Assembly (NCBI GenBank): GCA_035626815.1
Contig: DASPMY010000002.1
Span: 1-64,000, forward strand
Reading direction: 5' to 3'
Source: Croceibacterium_A sp035626815
GTDB lineage: Bacteria; Pseudomonadota; Alphaproteobacteria; Sphingomonadales; Sphingomonadaceae
Length of the DNA: 64,000 bases
Part shown: positions 62,276-64,000 of the stretch, piece after piece
How the letters are laid out: each line of letters opens with the position of its first letter
Numbering within the stretch: position 1 is the first letter of the stretch
Notes under the pieces: generated by a model
The model's database searches: none
What the model was told of the DNA's origin: nothing
What the model saw: only the letters and a program-made list of their open reading frames with translations
Program-made: the position numbers and the translations under genes

Positions 62276-63003
62276 GCGCGACCGACCGCCGCGCGCTGCT
62301 CCGCCTCGGGGCCGCCGCGCTGCTGCTGCCGCTCGTTTCGGTGGGCTCGGCGAGCGTGGCCGCCGCCGCGGCGCGCTTTGCCCCGCCGGAGGGACCGATG
62401 CGCTACTCCCGCCGGCTCGAGCGCGGCCTGGCCGGCGGTGCCAGCTTCGTGGTCAGCCGCGGCTTCGCCGTCCGCTTCCGCGCGCGCGACGGCGGGTTCC
62501 ATCTCGACGGCGAACAGGTCGCGGTCGAGTGCGAGGCGCCCGAGGCGCTCGCCGCGTTCGCCCGCATCGAGCGCGAGCGTGTCGAGCAAGGGCTGTTCCC
62601 CATGCTGCTCGACACGGCCGGGCGGATTACCGGGACCGAGGCGCCGATGGCCGCGCAGATCGACGCAGCAGTGCGCGAGGCGATCGCCACGATCGACCGG
62701 CGCCCGCGCGATCCGGCCGCCCGGGCGGCGCTGCTGCAGTACGTCAACGCCATTCACCAGAGCGCCGGGCGGGTCATCACCGAGCTGCCGCGCGACTTGT
62801 TCGCGCCGCCTCTCGCCCCGCGCAGCGAGAGCCGCGCGGTGGCCCTGCCGGACGGCGGCATCGGTCAGGTCAGGGTCACCTTCGCCGCCGCGGCCGATCC
62901 GGTCACCGGGCTGATGCGGACCGCGTCGCGCGAGGTCGTCACCGAGCTCGAGGGCGATGAGCGGCGGACCGTCGAAAGCTGGAGGCTCGAGCCGCTCGGC
63001 TGA
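62272..63003 (+). CDS. Exported protein of unknown function downstream of cutA
   Basis: 243 residues from a GTG overlapping the cutA stop. Signal peptide (ALLRLGAAALLLPLVSVGSASVAAAAARF, possibly Tat-like given the TDRRALLRLG start). The mature part begins MRYSRRLERGLAGGASFVVSR, with LDGEQVAVECEAPE and EGDERRTVESWRLEPL. No family recognised. Co-translation with ctaA-cutA suggests an envelope role but nothing specific. Confidence 0.7.
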   Translation: MSATDRRALLRLGAAALLLPLVSVGSASVAAAAARFAPPEGPMRYSRRLERGLAGGASFVVSRGFAVRFRARDGGFHLDGEQVAVECEAPEALAAFARIERERVEQGLFPMLLDTAGRITGTEAPMAAQIDAAVREAIATIDRRPRDPAARAALLQYVNAIHQSAGRVITELPRDLFAPPLAPRSESRAVALPDGGIGQVRVTFAAAADPVTGLMRTASREVVTELEGDERRTVESWRLEPLG

Positions 63004-63045
63004 TGCACGGTATTATTTTACCTCTCCGCAAAGCCGCGGAAACGC

Positions 63046-63074
63046 TTGACTAACCGGCCGCCGGTCGACAAATG
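63046..63074 (+). promoter_or_regulatory. Possible promoter of rplM-rpsI
   Basis: TTGACT (63046-63051), 17-base spacer and a weak -10 CAAATG (63069-63074), 66 bases before rplM. The -35 match is strong, the -10 poor. Confidence 0.4.
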
Positions 63075-63140
63075 GCGCCCTTCCGCGCGACTCAGGCCTC
63101 AGCGCTCGCGCATCCGTTCCGTCAACAAGGTACCAGAGCC

Positions 63141-63620
63141 ATGAAGGCGCTCAGCAAGGTGACCCGGTCGATCAAGCCGGCCGAGGTCGAGAAGAAATGG
63201 CATCTGATCGATGCCGAGGGGCTGGTCGTCGGCCGCCTCGCCGCGATCGTCGCCAACATCCTGCGCGGCAAGCACAAGCCGAGCTTCACTCCGCACGTCG
63301 ATTGCGGCGATCATGTCGTGATCGTCAACGTCGACAAGGTCCGCTTCACCGGCAACAAGCGCCAGGCGAAGACCTACTACAAGCACACCGGCTACGCCGG
63401 CGGGATCAAGGAAGTGACCGCCGACAAGGTCCTCGACGGGCGCTTCCCCGAGCGCGTGCTCGAAAAGGCGGTCGAGCGGATGATCCCGCGCGGGCCGCTC
63501 GGGCGCCAGCAGATGAAGGCGCTGCACCTCTACGCCGGCACCGAGCATCCACACGCGGGCACCCAGCCCCAGCCGCTCGACGTCGCTTCGCTCAATCGCA
63601 AGAACAAGGCTGCCGCATGA
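63141..63620 (+). CDS. rplM: 50S ribosomal protein L13
   Basis: 159 residues. Family motifs: KWHLIDAEGLVVGRLAAIVANILRGKHKPSFTPHVDCGDHVV, KTYYKHTGYAGG and MIPRGPLGRQQMKALHLYAG. Start at 63141 gives MKALSKV. Overlaps rpsI by ATGA, the classical L13-S9 operon. Confidence 0.98.
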   Translation: MKALSKVTRSIKPAEVEKKWHLIDAEGLVVGRLAAIVANILRGKHKPSFTPHVDCGDHVVIVNVDKVRFTGNKRQAKTYYKHTGYAGGIKEVTADKVLDGRFPERVLEKAVERMIPRGPLGRQQMKALHLYAGTEHPHAGTQPQPLDVASLNRKNKAAA

Positions 63621-64000
63621 TGGCTACCGAACAGAATACCGAAACCGCCACCGAGGCCGAAGCCGCGGTCGCGACCCCGACCGTGGGCGACTTGGCCGAC
63701 CTCGGCGCGCTCACCCGCGGCGAAGCTCCGGCCGGCGAGGCGCCCGCGACGCCTCCGGTGAAGTCCACTCCCGCCGTGCTGCGCGAGCAGGAGCTCGACC
63801 CGCAGGGCCGTGCTTACGCCACCGGCCGCCGCAAGGACGCGGTCGCCCGCGTGTGGATCAAGCCGGGCAAGGGCACGATCACCGTCAACGGCCGCGACCA
63901 GGAAGTCTACTTCGCCCGGCCGACGCTGCGCCTGGTGATCAACCAGCCGTTCGCGATCGCCGAGCGCGAGGGCCAGTACGACGTGGTCTGCACCGTCTCC
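63617..64000 (+). CDS. rpsI: 30S ribosomal protein S9 (partial, runs off the window)
   Basis: 128 codons visible before the window ends. The first 60 residues are an acidic, Ala/Glu/Pro-rich extension seen in many alphaproteobacterial S9 proteins; the S9 core begins at GRAYATGRRKDAVARVWIKPGKGTITVNGR. The start is the first of two adjacent ATGs (63617, 63620), overlapping the rplM stop. Confidence 0.95.
   Translation, partial: MMATEQNTETATEAEAAVATPTVGDLADLGALTRGEAPAGEAPATPPVKSTPAVLREQELDPQGRAYATGRRKDAVARVWIKPGKGTITVNGRDQEVYFARPTLRLVINQPFAIAEREGQYDVVCTVS

Overview
The window is GC-rich, densely packed chromosomal DNA of an alphaproteobacterium, most likely from the Sphingomonadales. This rests on the whole gene set: IHF-beta, an rpe / heparinase-like / purH run, MmcB, DUF2093, a fused ThiS-ThiG, a SUF operon headed by an Rrf2 regulator, an Oar-like TonB-dependent receptor, and palindromic repeats of a kind I associate with sphingomonads. 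I see no rRNA, CRISPR array, insertion sequence or prophage. One tRNA (Arg, anticodon CCG) is present.

Layout. 1-11.9 kb is mainly housekeeping on the minus strand: ihfB, a GntR regulator, a POT peptide transporter (plus strand), a lipoprotein, an alpha/beta hydrolase, dxs, a Zur-like regulator, msrA with a 32-residue upstream ORF, purH, a heparinase II/III-like gene and rpe. 12.0-16.7 kb is a RiPP cluster of lasso-peptide architecture (B1, B2, precursor, cyclase, ABC exporter). 16.9-25.9 kb holds a DUF2141 protein, a lipid-type nucleotidyltransferase/diacylglycerol-kinase pair, an M20 amidohydrolase, a DUF47-Pit phosphate uptake pair, the tRNA, exported proteins of unknown function and a TPR-sulfotransferase. 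26-29.2 kb is one large TonB-dependent receptor with a clear terminator. 29.5-47.2 kb holds MmcB, an acidic PAS protein, an App1-type phosphatase, envelope proteases and thiol oxidoreductase, a LytS/LytTR two-component pair, nadC-RNase T2, tadA, rpmB, M23 peptidase, xseA, purD and a PfkB kinase. 47.2-53.75 kb is a tightly coupled SUF iron-sulfur assembly operon read leftward from an Rrf2 regulator. 54-64 kb holds pyrD, a gamma-glutamyltransferase, an acyl-CoA ligase, thiSG, a MerC-like protein, ctaA-cutA and the start of rplM-rpsI.

The two parts most worth following up are these. (1) The lasso-like cluster has a complete enzyme set and a leader with the expected recognition motif, but the predicted core contains no Asp or Glu at all, so the canonical macrolactam cannot be drawn. 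In the most natural register, Asn sits at ring positions 7 and 8, and there are two Cys further on. (2) The SUF operon carries three separate palindromic repeat insertions that are translated in frame (C-terminus of the Rrf2 regulator, N-terminus of SufS, an internal loop of SufC), much like Rickettsia palindromic elements. It also contains two unexpected passengers, a small lipoprotein and a DUF559 nuclease-like protein, stitched in by stop/start overlaps.
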